From positions 1 through 64,000 of the forward strand of contig NZ_FRBR01000005.1 in NCBI RefSeq assembly GCF_900142665.1: a stretch of 64,000 nt of DNA, given 5' to 3'. The notes beneath the pieces were generated by a model. It ran no database searches and had not been told where the DNA came from. It saw nothing but the letters and a program-made list of their open reading frames with translations. Shown here piece by piece: positions 24,235-34,023 of the stretch. The translations under genes and the position numbers were made by a program. Each line of letters begins with the position of its first letter. Within the stretch, counting starts at the first letter, position 1. The DNA is from Roseovarius pacificus. GTDB lineage: Bacteria > Pseudomonadota > Alphaproteobacteria > Rhodobacterales > Rhodobacteraceae.

Positions 24235-26430
24235 TCAGGCGGCCTGAGCGTCGCTGCCGAACCGTCCGTAGAAACTCTGGGCTTTTCCGGCCATTTCGCG
24301 CAGCAGGGCAGGGCAGGCGAAACGCGCACCATGCGCTTCCTCCAGCTGGTCGCAGCGTTCGGCGGCATAGGGCGTGCCGATGATGTCCAGCCAGCTGAAC
24401 GGCCCGCCCGACCACGGCGCAAAGCCCCAGCCGAGGATTGCGCCGACATCGCCCTCGCGGATGTCTTCCAGCACGCCTTCCTCCAGCGCGCGCACGGCCT
24501 CCAGAACCTGGACGAACATCAGGCGGTGCTCCACGTCGATCAGGTCGGGCTGGTTTTCCGCATGCGGATATTGCTCGGCCAGCCCGTCCCAATAGCCAAG
24601 GCGCTTGCCCTTTTCGTCATAGTCGAAAAAGCCCGCTTTCGCCTTGCGCCCCAGACGGCCCTGGCCTTCCATCCAGAAAATCACCTCGTCCACGGCGGCA
24701 TCGGGATAGTCATCCCCCATCGCCGCCCTGGTGGCGCGGGCGATCTTGGCGCCAAGGTCGATCGAGGTCTCGTCAACCAGTTGCAGCGGCCCCACCGGGA
24801 AGCCCAACTGCCGCGCCGCATTGTCGATCAGCGCAGGCGTCACGCCCTCGGCCACCATGCGGATGCCCTCGTTGATATAGGGGATAATGCAGCGGTTGGC
24901 GTAGAAGAACCGCGCGTCGTTCACCACGATGGGCGTCTTGCGGATTTGGCGGACGTAATCCAGCGCCTTGGCCACCGCGCGTTCGCCGGTTTCCTTGCCC
25001 TTGATGATCTCGACCAGCATCATCTTTTCCACCGGGCTGAAGAAGTGGATGCCGATGAACTGCGCGGGTTTGTCGCTGGCCCCGGCCAGGTCCGAGATCG
25101 GCAGGGTCGAGGTGTTGGTGGCAAAGATGCAATCGTCACCGACGACCTCCAGCACCTTCCTGGTGACCCCGGCCTTGATGGCGGGATCTTCGAACACCGC
25201 TTCGATCACCAGATCGCAGCCCTTCAGCGCGGCGTAATCCGTGGTGGCGGTGATGCGCTCCAGCACCTGCGCCTTCTTCTCCTCGGTCGCCTTGCCGCGC
25301 TTGATGCCCTTGTCCATGTAATCGGCGCTATAGGATTTGCCCTTGTCGGCGGCCTCCTGTTTCTGGTCGATCAGCACGACCTCCATACCCGCCTGCGCCG
25401 AGACCAGCGCAATGCCGGCCCCCATCATGCCTGCGCCCATCACGCCGACCTTCTTCACCGTCTGATCGGGCACATCGGGGCGGTTCGCGCCTTTTTCCAA
25501 CGCTTCCTTGTTGATGAAGAGCGACCGGATCATCGCGCCCGAGCTCGGGTTCATCAGCACATTGGTGAACCAGCGCGCCTCGATTCTGATCGCGGTGTCG
25601 AACGGCACCAGCGCGCCTTCGTAAACCGCGCTCAGCAGCGCCTTGGCGGCGGGGAACGCGCCTTGCGTCTTGCCGTTGACCATCGCGCTTGCACCCACGA
25701 AGGTCATGAAGCCCGCCGGATGATAAGGCGCGCCGCCGGGCATCTTGTAGCCCTTTTCGTCCCACGGCTTGACGATGCCGGGATCGGACAGAACCCATTC
25801 TTTCGCCTTCTCCAGCAATTCACCCGGAGGCACGACCTCATCGACCACACCGGCGGATTTCGCCTTTTTCGGATCGTTCAGCTTGCCCTCCAGAAGCAGG
25901 GGCGCGGCGGCCATCGCGCCCAGCTTGCGCACCAGCCGCGTGGTGCCGCCCATGCCGGGAAAGATGCCGACCATGATCTCGGGCAGGCCGATCTTGGCCT
26001 TGGGGTTGTCGGCGGCAAAGATGCGATGACAGGCCAGCGGGATTTCCAGCCCGATGCCAAGCGCGGTGCCGGGCAGGGCGGCGGCGATGGGCTTGCCGCC
26101 CTTGTTCTTGTCGTCCATGCCCGCACGCTCGATCTTGCGCAGGATGGCATGGGTCTGCATCAGCCCGTCCATCAGGCCCTTCGCCGGGTTGTCCCCGGCG
26201 CTTTCCTTCATCTTCGCGATGATGTTCAGATCCATCCCGCCGGCAAAGCTGCCGTCCTTGCCGCTGGTGATGACGATGCCCTTGACGGCGTCGTCGGCCA
26301 GGGCGTCGTCGATCAGCGCATCGAGGTCGATGAACCCCTGCTGGTTCATCACGTTCATCGACTTGCCAACCGTGTCCCAGGTGATCACGGCAACGCCATC
26401 GGCACCTTTTTCCATCGTGAAATCGGTCAT
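24235..26430 (-). CDS. Bifunctional enoyl-CoA hydratase / 3-hydroxyacyl-CoA dehydrogenase (FadJ/FadB-like)
   Basis: Protein of 731 residues catalysing two steps of fatty-acid beta-oxidation. Residues 1-200 form the crotonase domain ([20 protein letters not shown] with Glu151). The NAD-binding motif G-A-G-M-M-G-A-G is at 332-339 of the dehydrogenase domain, followed by T-S-T-L-P-I-S-D and the catalytic His in I-G-I-H-F-F-S-P-V. The ATG at 26430 has GGAGA upstream. A longer frame to 26505 is not supported. It lies 26 bases after the thiolase, forming the usual multienzyme pair. Confidence 0.95.
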   Translation of the reverse strand: MTDFTMEKGADGVAVITWDTVGKSMNVMNQQGFIDLDALIDDALADDAVKGIVITSGKDGSFAGGMDLNIIAKMKESAGDNPAKGLMDGLMQTHAILRKIERAGMDDKNKGGKPIAAALPGTALGIGLEIPLACHRIFAADNPKAKIGLPEIMVGIFPGMGGTTRLVRKLGAMAAAPLLLEGKLNDPKKAKSAGVVDEVVPPGELLEKAKEWVLSDPGIVKPWDEKGYKMPGGAPYHPAGFMTFVGASAMVNGKTQGAFPAAKALLSAVYEGALVPFDTAIRIEARWFTNVLMNPSSGAMIRSLFINKEALEKGANRPDVPDQTVKKVGVMGAGMMGAGIALVSAQAGMEVVLIDQKQEAADKGKSYSADYMDKGIKRGKATEEKKAQVLERITATTDYAALKGCDLVIEAVFEDPAIKAGVTRKVLEVVGDDCIFATNTSTLPISDLAGASDKPAQFIGIHFFSPVEKMMLVEIIKGKETGERAVAKALDYVRQIRKTPIVVNDARFFYANRCIIPYINEGIRMVAEGVTPALIDNAARQLGFPVGPLQLVDETSIDLGAKIARATRAAMGDDYPDAAVDEVIFWMEGQGRLGRKAKAGFFDYDEKGKRLGYWDGLAEQYPHAENQPDLIDVEHRLMFVQVLEAVRALEEGVLEDIREGDVGAILGWGFAPWSGGPFSWLDIIGTPYAAERCDQLEEAHGARFACPALLREMAGKAQSFYGRFGSDAQAA

Positions 26431-26456
26431 TTCAATCTCTCCTGTCACTCGGTCGC

Positions 26457-27668
26457 TCAGACGCGTTCGATGATCGTGGCCGCACCCATGCCGGATGCGA
26501 TGCACAGCGTGGCCAGACCGACCTCCTTGTCGGTGCGCTCCAGCTCGTCCAGCAACGTGCCGATGATGATCGCGCCCGTGGCCCCCAGCGGGTGGCCCAT
26601 CGCGATCGAGCCGCCATTGACGTTGACCAGCGCGGGGTCGACATCGAACGCCTGCTGGAACCGCAGGACGACACTGGCAAAGGCCTCGTTCACCTCGAAC
26701 AGGTCAATGTCGCTGATTGTCATGCCGCTGTCGGCCAGCGCCTTCTCGGTGGCGGGCACCGGGCCGGTCAGCATGATCGTCGGATCGGTGCCGATCTTGG
26801 TGGTCTGGCGGATGCGTGCGCGCGGCGTCAGGCCCCATTTCTCGCCAAAGGCCTTCGAGCCGACCAGCACTGCCGCCGCCCCGTCCACGATGCCCGAACT
26901 GTTGCCGGCATGGTGGATATGGTTGATCCGCTCCAGATGCGGGTATTTCAGCCTGGCCACCGCATCGAACCCCGGCATCACCTCGCCCATCTGCTGGAAA
27001 CTGGCGTTGAGCGCGCCAAGCGTCTGCATGTCGGTGCCGGGGCGCATGTATTCGTCGCGGTCCAGAATGGTCAGCCCGTTCTGATCCTTCACCTCGATGA
27101 TCGAGCGGGCGAAACGGTTGTCCTCCCACGCCGCGGCGGCGCGTTTCTGGCTTTCGACCGCCAGCGCGTCGGCCTGATCACGGGTGAACCCGAACTCGGT
27201 GGCGATGATGTCGGCACTGATCCCCTGCGGGACGAAATAGGTGTCCATCGCCACGCTCGGGTCCACGGCAATCGCCGCGCCGTCGCTGCCCATGGCCACG
27301 CGGCCCATCATCTCGACGCCACCGGCGATATAACCGTCACCGGCGCCGCCCCTCACCTGATTGGCGGCCAGGTTCACGGCCTCCATGCCGCTGGCACAGA
27401 AACGGTTGATCGCAAGGCCGGGGATCGACTCGTCCAGGTCCGAGGCCAGAACGGCGGTGCGCGCCAGGCACCCGCCCTGTTCCTTGACCTGCGTGACATT
27501 GCCCCAGATCACGTCCTCGACGGCATGACCCTCCAGGTTGTTGCGCTCCTTCACCGCGTTCAGCACCTGCGCACTCAGGCGCACGCTGGTCACCTCGTGC
27601 AGGGCGCCATCCTTGCGGCCCTTGCCGCGCGGCGTGCGCACGGCGTCGTAGATATAGGCGTCAGACAT
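26457..27668 (-). CDS. Acetyl-CoA acyltransferase (thiolase, FadA-like)
   Basis: Protein of 403 residues performing the last, thiolytic step of beta-oxidation. The acyl-carrying cysteine is Cys91 (N-R-F-C-A-S-G-M-E). The catalytic His lies in [17 protein letters not shown], and the second cysteine is in L-C-I-A-S-G-M-G near the C-terminus. The middle of the operon order GST - thiolase - FadJ suggests one transcript. A strong GAGGAG ribosome site precedes the ATG. Confidence 0.95.
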   Translation of the reverse strand: MSDAYIYDAVRTPRGKGRKDGALHEVTSVRLSAQVLNAVKERNNLEGHAVEDVIWGNVTQVKEQGGCLARTAVLASDLDESIPGLAINRFCASGMEAVNLAANQVRGGAGDGYIAGGVEMMGRVAMGSDGAAIAVDPSVAMDTYFVPQGISADIIATEFGFTRDQADALAVESQKRAAAAWEDNRFARSIIEVKDQNGLTILDRDEYMRPGTDMQTLGALNASFQQMGEVMPGFDAVARLKYPHLERINHIHHAGNSSGIVDGAAAVLVGSKAFGEKWGLTPRARIRQTTKIGTDPTIMLTGPVPATEKALADSGMTISDIDLFEVNEAFASVVLRFQQAFDVDPALVNVNGGSIAMGHPLGATGAIIIGTLLDELERTDKEVGLATLCIASGMGAATIIERV

Positions 27669-27682
27669 CGTCGTCTCCTCTG

Positions 27683-28318
27683 TCAGGCCCGGTCGGCTGG
27701 CGAGCCGGGCATCAGGTCATAAGGGTGCTTCCATCCGCTCAGGCCTTCGATGTTCGAAAGCCAGCGGTCGATCTCGGGCCAGTCCGCGCGGGTAAACCCG
27801 AACGGCTCGGGGTAGAACAGGTAGCCGCAGCAACTCAGATCGGCATTCGTGGGGCCATCGCCCACGATCCAGTCACGCCCCGCAAGATGCGCGTTCAGCG
27901 TGGCATAGGCCGCCTTGAGCCGCCCCTGCATGAAGGGGATCACCCCCTCCGGGCGCTTGGCTTCGGGCAGGAAGCTCATCAGGAACCGGGTCATCCCGGC
28001 CTGCGAGGACATCTTGTGATTGTCCCAGAACATCCAGCGCAGCACCTCACGCGCGTCCTGCGGTGTGCTGCCGCCGAACTTGCCGGTCTTTTCCGTCACA
28101 TACATCTGCATGACGCCCGATTGCGTCAGGGTCACGTCGCCATCCACCAGAACAGGCACCTCGCCCATCGGGTTGATCTTGCGAAACGCCTCGCCGCGGG
28201 TCTCGCCGTTGAAGAAATCCACATAGACGGGCGCCCAGTCGAGCCCGGACAATTCCAGCGCCAGCGCCGCCTTGTAGGCATTGCCCGACTCGCCAAAGCA
28301 ATAGAGTTGAATGGTCAT
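27683..28318 (-). CDS. Glutathione S-transferase family protein
   Basis: Protein of 211 residues. The N-terminal thioredoxin-like domain begins I-Q-L-Y-C-F-G-E-S-G-N-A-Y-K-A, with a serine suited to activate glutathione, and includes I-N-P-M-G-E-V-P-V-L with the cis-proline and S-G-V-M-Q. The C-terminal helical domain contains I-V-G-D-G-P-T-N-A-D-L-S. The substrate is unknown. Its position as first gene before thiolase and FadJ (15-base gap) ties it to fatty-acid degradation, perhaps handling reactive enoyl intermediates (inference). Confidence 0.92.
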   Translation of the reverse strand: MTIQLYCFGESGNAYKAALALELSGLDWAPVYVDFFNGETRGEAFRKINPMGEVPVLVDGDVTLTQSGVMQMYVTEKTGKFGGSTPQDAREVLRWMFWDNHKMSSQAGMTRFLMSFLPEAKRPEGVIPFMQGRLKAAYATLNAHLAGRDWIVGDGPTNADLSCCGYLFYPEPFGFTRADWPEIDRWLSNIEGLSGWKHPYDLMPGSPADRA

Positions 28319-28347
28319 GCGGTTCTCCTGTCAGTTGCCGTTGCCGT

Positions 28348-28397
28348 GGGGGTTTTGCACCCCCACACCCCCGCAGAGTATTTCGGGAAAGATGAAG
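28348..28397 (+). repeat. REP-like unit, copy 1
   Basis: About 50 bases. Layout: GGGGGTTTTGCACCCCC, a second C-rich run, then GAGTATTTCGGGAAAGATGA. A near copy lies inverted at 28544-28594. The GAGTATTT...AAGATGAA core recurs between genes in many Rhodobacteraceae genomes, as remembered, not searched. Confidence 0.7.
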
Positions 28398-28543
28398 CCG
28401 AGTGGCTTTTACCTGCGATTAACCTGTTTGCATCAGTATCCGTACTGCGCCACAGGCTGGAGAGCCGATGGGCGTGAAAGGTGAAGCCCTGTCCCGCCCC
28501 TGATGCCAGTCGGCCCGCGGTCGGGGCGGGGTGGACCTGTCCC

Positions 28544-28594
28544 GTTTCATCTTTCGGGAAATACTCCACGGGGGTCCGGGGGTGTGAAACCCCC
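28544..28594 (-). repeat. REP-like unit, copy 2 (inverted)
   Basis: Read on the minus strand it gives GGGGGTTTCACACCCCC, GGACCCCCGTG, GAGTATTTCCCGAAAGATGA, matching copy 1 at most positions. The two copies face each other around a GC-rich hairpin. Confidence 0.7.
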
Positions 28595-28631
28595 GGTCCG
28601 GCCTTGTCGTTCAGGGCGGACGCCGGTCGCA

Positions 28632-29771
28632 TCAGAACGCCCTCGCGATCAGTTCTTTCATGATCTCGTTGGTGCCGCCGTAGATGCGCTGCACGCGGGC
28701 ATCGGCCCACATTTCGGCGATGTCGTACTCGGCCATGTAGCCATAGCCGCCATGCAGTTGCAGGCACTCGTCCAGCACCTCGCCCTGGGTGTCGGTCAGC
28801 CAGTATTTCGCCATCGCGGCCTTTTCCACGGTCAACTCGCCCCGGATGTGTTCGGCGATGCATTCGTCCAGAAAGGCGCGCGCGACCCTGGTTTTCGTCT
28901 GGCATTCGGCCAGCTTGAAGCGGGTGTTCTGAAACTGCGTCAGCGGCCCGCCAAAGGCCTGCCGTTCCCTGGCATAGGCAATCGTGCGCTCCACCGCGCC
29001 TTCCATCGCGCCCTGCGCGCCGCAGGCGATGATCAGCCGTTCCTGCGGCAGTTGCGCCATCATCTGGTAAAAGCCCTTGCCTTCTTCGCCGCCAAGGATG
29101 TTTTCAGGCGGGATTTCCACCTCGTCGAAGAACAACTCCGAGGTATCCGCGGCGTGACAGCCGATTTTCTCGAGGTTGCGCCCGCGTGAAAACCCCTCGG
29201 CGCCCTCGGTCTCGACCACCGCCAGGGAAATGCCCTTTGCCCCTTCGTTCGGGTCGGTCTTGGCGGCCACCACGATCAGGTCGGCATGCTGGCCGTTGGT
29301 GATGAAGGTCTTCTGCCCGGACAGGCGATAGGCATTGCCGTCACGGATCGCGCGGGTTTTCATCCCCTGAAGGTCCGAGCCCGCCGCCGGTTCCGTCATC
29401 GCCAGCGCGCCCACCGTCTCGCCCGAGACCATCCCCGGCAGCCAGCGTTTTTTCTGCTCTTCGCTGCCATAGGCCAGAATGTAATGCGCCACGATGCCGG
29501 AATGGATCGGGTTGCCCCAACTGGCCAGGTTGGCGCGCGACTGTTCGATGCACACCACCGCCTCATGCCCGAAATCGCCGCCCGCGCCGCCGTATTCCTC
29601 GGGGATCGAGGGGCACAGCAGGCCCAGCTCCCCGGCCTGTTGCCAGATGTCGCGATCCATCTCGCCGGCCTTGCGCCAGCGTTCGAAATGCGGCGCCCAT
29701 TCCTCGGCGATGAACTTCGCGGTCATCTCGGTGAGCATCCGATGCTCGTCCGTCATCCAGATAGACATCAT
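28632..29771 (-). CDS. Acyl-CoA dehydrogenase (379 residues)
   Basis: FAD-dependent dehydrogenase of normal family length that introduces the alpha-beta double bond in acyl-CoA. It shows [13 protein letters not shown] and G-Q-K-T-F-I-T-N-G (flavin contacts) and a C-terminal [11 protein letters not shown]. The site that carries the catalytic glutamate in medium-chain enzymes is glycine here (Y-G-G-T). Glu244 in P-Q-E-R-L-I-I-A is placed like the base of isovaleryl- and long-chain-type enzymes. Two ATGs in tandem start the gene. The first has GGAG at correct spacing. Confidence 0.93.
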   Translation of the reverse strand: MMSIWMTDEHRMLTEMTAKFIAEEWAPHFERWRKAGEMDRDIWQQAGELGLLCPSIPEEYGGAGGDFGHEAVVCIEQSRANLASWGNPIHSGIVAHYILAYGSEEQKKRWLPGMVSGETVGALAMTEPAAGSDLQGMKTRAIRDGNAYRLSGQKTFITNGQHADLIVVAAKTDPNEGAKGISLAVVETEGAEGFSRGRNLEKIGCHAADTSELFFDEVEIPPENILGGEEGKGFYQMMAQLPQERLIIACGAQGAMEGAVERTIAYARERQAFGGPLTQFQNTRFKLAECQTKTRVARAFLDECIAEHIRGELTVEKAAMAKYWLTDTQGEVLDECLQLHGGYGYMAEYDIAEMWADARVQRIYGGTNEIMKELIARAF

Positions 29772-29795
29772 TGGAAAGCTCCATTCATTTCAGGC

Positions 29796-30332
29796 TTAAT
29801 TCAGCACCTTCCTGCTGCTTGCAGGAAAAACCAGATCACTCAAATCGGGATATACCTCTTTCAGCACCATGATCTGTTCGGCGCTATCGATGCGCATCAG
29901 AAACCAGAGTTCGCCTTCCTTAATGCCCAGCGTGGTGTTTTGCGTTCGGATACGTGCACCGTTGGCGACAATTGTCGTCGAGGTGGGGATCATGGTGTAA
30001 AGCCGTCCTGTGCCAGACTGCCCTGCCGTGGCGCTGTCGAGGTCAATAGTAAAGTTCTCGAGCGTAATCTGCCTGCCAATCTTTGACATCTCACCACCCG
30101 CTTTCCACCTCATCTCGTCTGTCGTGATGCCTTCTTTGGCAGCCATATGGTCAAGAACAGCGTGAGGAATAAAGCTGGTCAAAGCCCCAAAACTCCCTGC
30201 CTCGACCATGTCCGTGTACAGATCGACAATAAACCCCAAAATCTTCTGATCCTCCTTGGACAGATCAAGGGCCAATACGGGCGACGACATCATGACGGCG
30301 GCGGCAATAAAAGAGTAAATATTTGATTTCAT
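29796..30332 (-). CDS. Secreted protein of unknown function
   Basis: Protein of 178 residues with a clear Sec signal (I-Y-S-F-I-A-A-A-V-M-M-S-S-P-V-L-A-L-D). The mature part is hydrophilic, with helices first (D-L-S-K-E-D-Q-K-I-L-G-F-I-V-D-L) and mostly strands later, and has no cysteine. Base composition is visibly less GC-rich than both flanking dehydrogenase genes, which may indicate later arrival. The ATG at 30332 has GAGG eight bases upstream. No family was recognised. Confidence 0.75.
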   Translation of the reverse strand: MKSNIYSFIAAAVMMSSPVLALDLSKEDQKILGFIVDLYTDMVEAGSFGALTSFIPHAVLDHMAAKEGITTDEMRWKAGGEMSKIGRQITLENFTIDLDSATAGQSGTGRLYTMIPTSTTIVANGARIRTQNTTLGIKEGELWFLMRIDSAEQIMVLKEVYPDLSDLVFPASSRKVLN

Positions 30333-30449
30333 GACATTAGCCTCATAGATGCGCCCTTGGGTGCGTACCGCCTTTTTGTGATGTTCATGCTCTGTATGAG
30401 CTTGCAACTTGCGCGAGGAGGCCTTCGTGCCCTTTCGACGTTTCCTTAT

Positions 30450-30662
30450 TCATTTCTTTCGCGCCTCAAGCTCCGAATTGAAGATGCGCAGGCGGTGCGC
30501 GAATGTGTCCTCGTTGATCACACTGTCGAAGTTCTCGAAGAGAAAGGACAGCGCCTCGCCCTCGTCCAGCCCCGCCTCGGCGGCGAATTTCCTGAGCCGG
30601 CGATAGCCGTCTTCGGTCATGGCCGCATTGAACCGTCGGGTCAGTCGAAAGCGTTTGGGCAT
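30450..30662 (-). CDS. Small RHH-like protein next to acyl-CoA dehydrogenase
   Basis: Protein of 70 residues. The start K-R-F-R-L-T-R-R-F-N-A-A-M-T could be a DNA-contacting strand, followed by helices Y-R-R-L-R-K-F-A-A-E-A-G-L-D-E-G-E-A-L-S-F-L-F-E, in the manner of ribbon-helix-helix proteins. It starts 42 bases after the stop of the 592-residue dehydrogenase, with a good AAAGGA site, and is likely on the same transcript. DNA binding is inferred only from the predicted fold. Confidence 0.65.
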   Translation of the reverse strand: MPKRFRLTRRFNAAMTEDGYRRLRKFAAEAGLDEGEALSFLFENFDSVINEDTFAHRLRIFNSELEARKK

Positions 30663-30704
30663 GTCTGTCCTTTCTCGTGTCGTCGTGATGCTCCGTTGCC
30701 GAGT

Positions 30705-32483
30705 TTAGAACTGCTCGGCGGGCAACGCCATCACCGGATCGGCGCCGCTTTCGATGCGGGCCAGGTGCATGGCGGTGGCGGGCAGGCGGCGCTGCATGTA
30801 GTAGCGCCCGGTGGCCAGCTTGGTTTCGTAGAACGCCGTGTCCGAGGCACCGCCCTCCAGCGCGGCCTGCGCGGCCTTGGCCATCTGCGCCCACATCAGG
30901 CCCAGGCAGACATGGCCAAACAGGTGCATGAAGTCATACGATCCCGCCAGCGCCTCGTTGGGGTTTTTCATGCCGTTCTGCATAAAGAACATCCCCGCCG
31001 CCTGAAGGTGCTTCGAGGCCTCTTTCAGCGGGTCGAGGAAATCTTTCTTCAGCGCCTCGTCGCCCTCGTTCTCCTTGATGAACCCCTTGACCATGTCGAA
31101 GAAGGCCATGACCGGCTTGCCGCCGTTCTGCGGCAGTTTGCGGCCCACGAGGTCCAGCGCCTGAACGCCGTTCGCGCCTTCGTAGATCATGGCGATCCGG
31201 GCATCGCGGGCGAACTGCGACATGCCCCATTCCTCGATATAGCCATGCCCGCCATAGACCTGCTGGGCAAGGATCGTCATGTCGAAGCCTTCGTCGGTCA
31301 GGAAACCCTTGATCACCGGGGTCAGCAGGCTGACCATGCCCTCGGCGTCATCGTCCCCGCCGCGATGGGACTGGTCGATCATCTTGGCCCCCCACAGAAG
31401 GAACGCGCGCGCCCCTTCGATAAAGGATTTCTGATCCATCAGCGACCGGCGGATGTCGGGATGCACGATCAGCGGATCGGCGGGCCCGTCGGGGTTTTCG
31501 GTGCCGGTCACGGCGCGGCCCTGCAGGCGGTCTTTGGCATAGTCCACCGCGTTCTGATAGGCGACCTCGGCCTGCGCCAGCCCCTGCATGCCAACGCCGA
31601 TACGGGCCTCGTTCATCATGGTGAACATGGCGCGCATGCCCTTGTGTTCCTCGCCCAGCAAGTAGCCCGTCGCGCCGTCATAGTTCATCACGCAGGTCGA
31701 GTTGCCGTGAATGCCCATCTTTTCCTCGATCTTGCCACAGCTCACGCCGTTGCGCTCGCCAAGGCTGCCGTCCTCGTTCACCATGAACTTGGGCACGATG
31801 AACAGGCTGACGCCCTTGATGCCCTCGGGTCCGCCGGGAATCTTGGCCAGAACCAGGTGGATGATGTTCTCGGCCATGTCGTGTTCGCCCGCCGAGATGA
31901 AAATCTTCTGCCCCGTCACCTTGTAGCTACCGTCGCCCTGCGGTTCGGCCCTGGTGCGCATCAGGCCCAGGTCGGTGCCGCAATGCGGTTCGGTCAGGTT
32001 CATGGTGCCGGTCCACTGGCAGGACGCCATGTTGGGCAGGTAGGTGGCCTTCTGTTCGTCGCTGCCATGCACCAGAATGGCCGAGGCCGCCCCGTGGGTC
32101 AGGCCCTGATACATGGTGAACGCCTGGTTGGCGCCCGAGAACATCTCGCCCACGGCGGTGCCCAGCACATAGGGCATGTTCTGCCCGCCGAATTCCTCGG
32201 GCAGGTCCAGCGCGGTCCAGCCGCCCTCTTTCATCTGCTCGAAAGCGTCCCTGAACCCCGTGGGCGTGCGCACCACGCCGTTTTCCAGAACGCAGCCCTC
32301 GCTGTCGCCCACCGTGTTCAGCGGCGACAGGACCTCCGAGGCCAGCTTGCCGGCCTCTTCCAGAACGGCGGCGGTAAAATCGGCCTCGAGCTCGCTATAG
32401 CCGGGGGTGTCGGCGGTCGAGACATTCAGCAACTCGTGCAGCACGAACTGCATGTCCTTGGTGGGCGCGGTATAGGTCGGCAT
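30705..32483 (-). CDS. Acyl-CoA dehydrogenase, large form (DmdC-like size)
   Basis: Protein of 592 residues, about 200 longer than standard dehydrogenases because of a C-terminal extension domain. Flavin and substrate motifs are [13 protein letters not shown] and [11 protein letters not shown]. The catalytic glutamate is in [10 protein letters not shown]. This architecture is shared by DmdC (methylmercaptopropionyl-CoA dehydrogenase of DMSP degradation) and by long-chain paralogues. Which it is cannot be told from sequence alone. The MerR gene 32-33 bases upstream on the same strand probably regulates it. Confidence 0.92.
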   Translation of the reverse strand: MPTYTAPTKDMQFVLHELLNVSTADTPGYSELEADFTAAVLEEAGKLASEVLSPLNTVGDSEGCVLENGVVRTPTGFRDAFEQMKEGGWTALDLPEEFGGQNMPYVLGTAVGEMFSGANQAFTMYQGLTHGAASAILVHGSDEQKATYLPNMASCQWTGTMNLTEPHCGTDLGLMRTRAEPQGDGSYKVTGQKIFISAGEHDMAENIIHLVLAKIPGGPEGIKGVSLFIVPKFMVNEDGSLGERNGVSCGKIEEKMGIHGNSTCVMNYDGATGYLLGEEHKGMRAMFTMMNEARIGVGMQGLAQAEVAYQNAVDYAKDRLQGRAVTGTENPDGPADPLIVHPDIRRSLMDQKSFIEGARAFLLWGAKMIDQSHRGGDDDAEGMVSLLTPVIKGFLTDEGFDMTILAQQVYGGHGYIEEWGMSQFARDARIAMIYEGANGVQALDLVGRKLPQNGGKPVMAFFDMVKGFIKENEGDEALKKDFLDPLKEASKHLQAAGMFFMQNGMKNPNEALAGSYDFMHLFGHVCLGLMWAQMAKAAQAALEGGASDTAFYETKLATGRYYMQRRLPATAMHLARIESGADPVMALPAEQF

Positions 32484-32514
32484 GGCTCTCTCTCCCTTGA
32501 TGTGCGGTGCCGGA

Positions 32515-32916
32515 TTACTCGGCGGCTTTCTTCGATTGACGGATCGAGGCGATCATCTTTTCGCCCCACTTCATCTGGTCGCGCAGGTCGGTGATGGCGG
32601 TGGTCAGCTCGTCGCGCTGACGCTCCAGCTCCACCAGCCGCTCTCCGGCAATGTCATAGGCGCGGCTCAACTGCGTCAGTTGCTGGTCGCCCTTGTCATA
32701 GAGGTCCAGCAACTGGCGGATTTCCTCCAGCCGGAATCCGAACCGCTTGCCGCGCAGGATCAGCTTCAGCCGCGCGCGGTCGCGTCTGGTGAACAGGCGC
32801 TTCTGGCCTTCGCGGCGCGGAAACAGAAGTTCCTTCGATTCATAGAAACGCAGGGTGCGCGGCGTCACCTCGAAGGCGTCGCACATCTGGCGGATTGTCA
32901 TCGTGTCTTCGGTCAT
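32515..32916 (-). CDS. MerR-family regulator next to acyl-CoA dehydrogenase
   Basis: Protein of 133 residues. The N-terminal winged helix reads [21 protein letters not shown], followed by the [18 protein letters not shown] wing and a long coiled-coil dimerisation helix (about 75-120). There is no cysteine pair for metal sensing. Regulators of this type (LiuR-like) respond to acyl-CoA metabolism. Its own upstream gap contains a 19-bp dyad TGACGT-N7-ACGTCA. The ATG at 32916 matches the family start. A longer frame exists to 32970. Confidence 0.88.
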   Translation of the reverse strand: MTEDTMTIRQMCDAFEVTPRTLRFYESKELLFPRREGQKRLFTRRDRARLKLILRGKRFGFRLEEIRQLLDLYDKGDQQLTQLSRAYDIAGERLVELERQRDELTTAITDLRDQMKWGEKMIASIRQSKKAAE

Positions 32917-32991
32917 CGTTTCATATGCCCAATCTGTCCGTTTCCGGCACAACTGGTTTATTCGCCCCATCGTTACAACAGCGCATCACGT

Positions 32992-33030
32992 TGACGTAAG
33001 AGATACGTCACGTCACTTTAAAGTTTACGT
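32992..33030. promoter_or_regulatory. MerR operator candidate
   Basis: TGACGT (32992-32997) and ACGTCA (33005-33010) form a 19-bp dyad with a 7-base spacer. ACTTTAAAGT (33015-33024), a perfect palindrome, and TTTACGTAAG (from 33024) follow. ACGT-centred dyads of this size match known LiuR-type MerR sites. It lies 76-114 bases upstream of the MerR ATG. Confidence 0.6.
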
Positions 33031-33103
33031 AAGATCAGGAAAGGTCAATGCCCGCCATGCGCAATTTTCCGCCCCCGCGCCTCCCGGCACAAGGCGCGCC
33101 GTT

Positions 33104-33535
33104 TCAGCCGGCACCCCCCGGCGCGGCGCCGGGTGCCATGCCCCCGGCATGGACGAAGCACAGCTTGTTGCCTTCCGGGTCGCGGCAATAGCCCGCATAG
33201 AAATCCTCGGCATAGCGCGGCCTCGGGCCCGGCGGTCCCTCGTCGGTTCCGCCCTGGCGCAGCGCGGCGCGCCAGCAGGCGTCCACGGTCTTGCGGTCAC
33301 CCGCGGCAAAGCTGACCTGAACGCCGTTCCCGGCGCTTGCCGGGCGCCCGTCAAGCGGTGCGCGGATCGCGAATTGCGGCCAGCGCCGCCCCGGCAGGTA
33401 CCATATCACCCCGCCCGGTCCGACCTCGTCGGGGTCTTCGCGCCGGGCAAGACCAAGCGGTGAAAGGACATGGTCGTAGAATGCTGTCATCCTGCGCAGA
33501 TCGTGCGCGCCCAGCATGACATGGCTGAACATCAT
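33104..33535 (-). CDS. VOC-family (glyoxalase-like) protein
   Basis: Protein of 143 residues with a vicinal oxygen chelate fold: H-V-M-L-G-A-H-D-L-R-R-M-T-A-F-Y-D at the start and C-R-D-P-E-G-N-K-L-C-F-V-H at the end. The two histidines and an acidic residue would bind a metal. The reaction is unknown. It starts with ATG ATG at 33535, overlapping the MerR stop by four bases, so it is translated with that regulator. Confidence 0.88.
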   Translation of the reverse strand: MMFSHVMLGAHDLRRMTAFYDHVLSPLGLARREDPDEVGPGGVIWYLPGRRWPQFAIRAPLDGRPASAGNGVQVSFAAGDRKTVDACWRAALRQGGTDEGPPGPRPRYAEDFYAGYCRDPEGNKLCFVHAGGMAPGAAPGGAG

Positions 33536-33900
33536 CCAACGCTCGACCGCGTTTCGTCGCGCAGGGCCTTCAGCTCGTCGATCGTCTCTTCGATCTGCGA
33601 TTTCTGCTCGGCCAGTTCGACCAGTTGCCGGTCGGCCAGTTCGATCCAGGCGCGCATCTGCGCCTCGGTGCCTTCGTGTTCGTAGATCAGCAGCCATTGC
33701 CGGATTTCCTCCAGCGCAAAGCCGAACTTGCGCCCCCGCAGGATCAGCGTCATCCGCGCGATCTCCTTCGGGCCGTAAAACCGCGACCGTCCCTCGCGCT
33801 CTGGGGTCAGAAGCTCGATATACTCGTAATACCGCAGGGTGCGCGGGGTCACGTCGAACCTGGCGCACATTTCCTTGAATGACAGGCGGGTTTCGGACAT
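33532..33900 (-). CDS. Second MerR-family regulator
   Basis: Protein of 122 residues, similar over its length to the MerR at 32515-32916 (shared pattern F-x-V-T-P-R-T-L-R-x-Y-E and L-I-L-R-G-R-K-F-G-F-A-L-E-E-I-R-Q), so the two are paralogues. It ends in a coiled coil. The ATG at 33900 has GGAG nine bases upstream. A TTG two codons earlier is too close to that site. The gene overlaps the VOC gene. Confidence 0.88.
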   Translation of the reverse strand: MSETRLSFKEMCARFDVTPRTLRYYEYIELLTPEREGRSRFYGPKEIARMTLILRGRKFGFALEEIRQWLLIYEHEGTEAQMRAWIELADRQLVELAEQKSQIEETIDELKALRDETRSSVG

Positions 33901-34023
33901 CGGCAATCGCTCCTCGGGCCAAACCTAGACCCGCACCCGGCCAAGAGCAACCGCCACACTTGCAGCCGCATCGCTTTCGGGCCCATAAAGGGCGCGCAAC
34001 ACATCGGAGGGCCGGAAAACCGC

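Larger units (their letters stand above)
28319..28631. other. Intergenic region of 313 bases holding two inverted REP-like units
   Basis: No gene is supported here. It separates the GST operon from an acyl-CoA dehydrogenase gene on the same strand. Apart from the two inverted repeat units (28348-28397 and 28544-28594) it contains a GC-rich hairpin (28493-28500 with 28523-28530, 8 bp). The GST operon promoter must lie in this region or further upstream. Confidence 0.7.

Noticed and set aside
24331-27084. A 917-residue plus-strand reading frame over fadJ and thiolase
   Set aside because: The minus strand holds well-conserved enzymes with all motifs. The plus-strand product is low-complexity H/R/D-rich and begins inside another gene.
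28315-28905. A 196-residue minus-strand frame spanning the REP region
   Set aside because: It begins antisense within acyl-CoA dehydrogenase in a different frame and runs through both repeats. No ribosome site.
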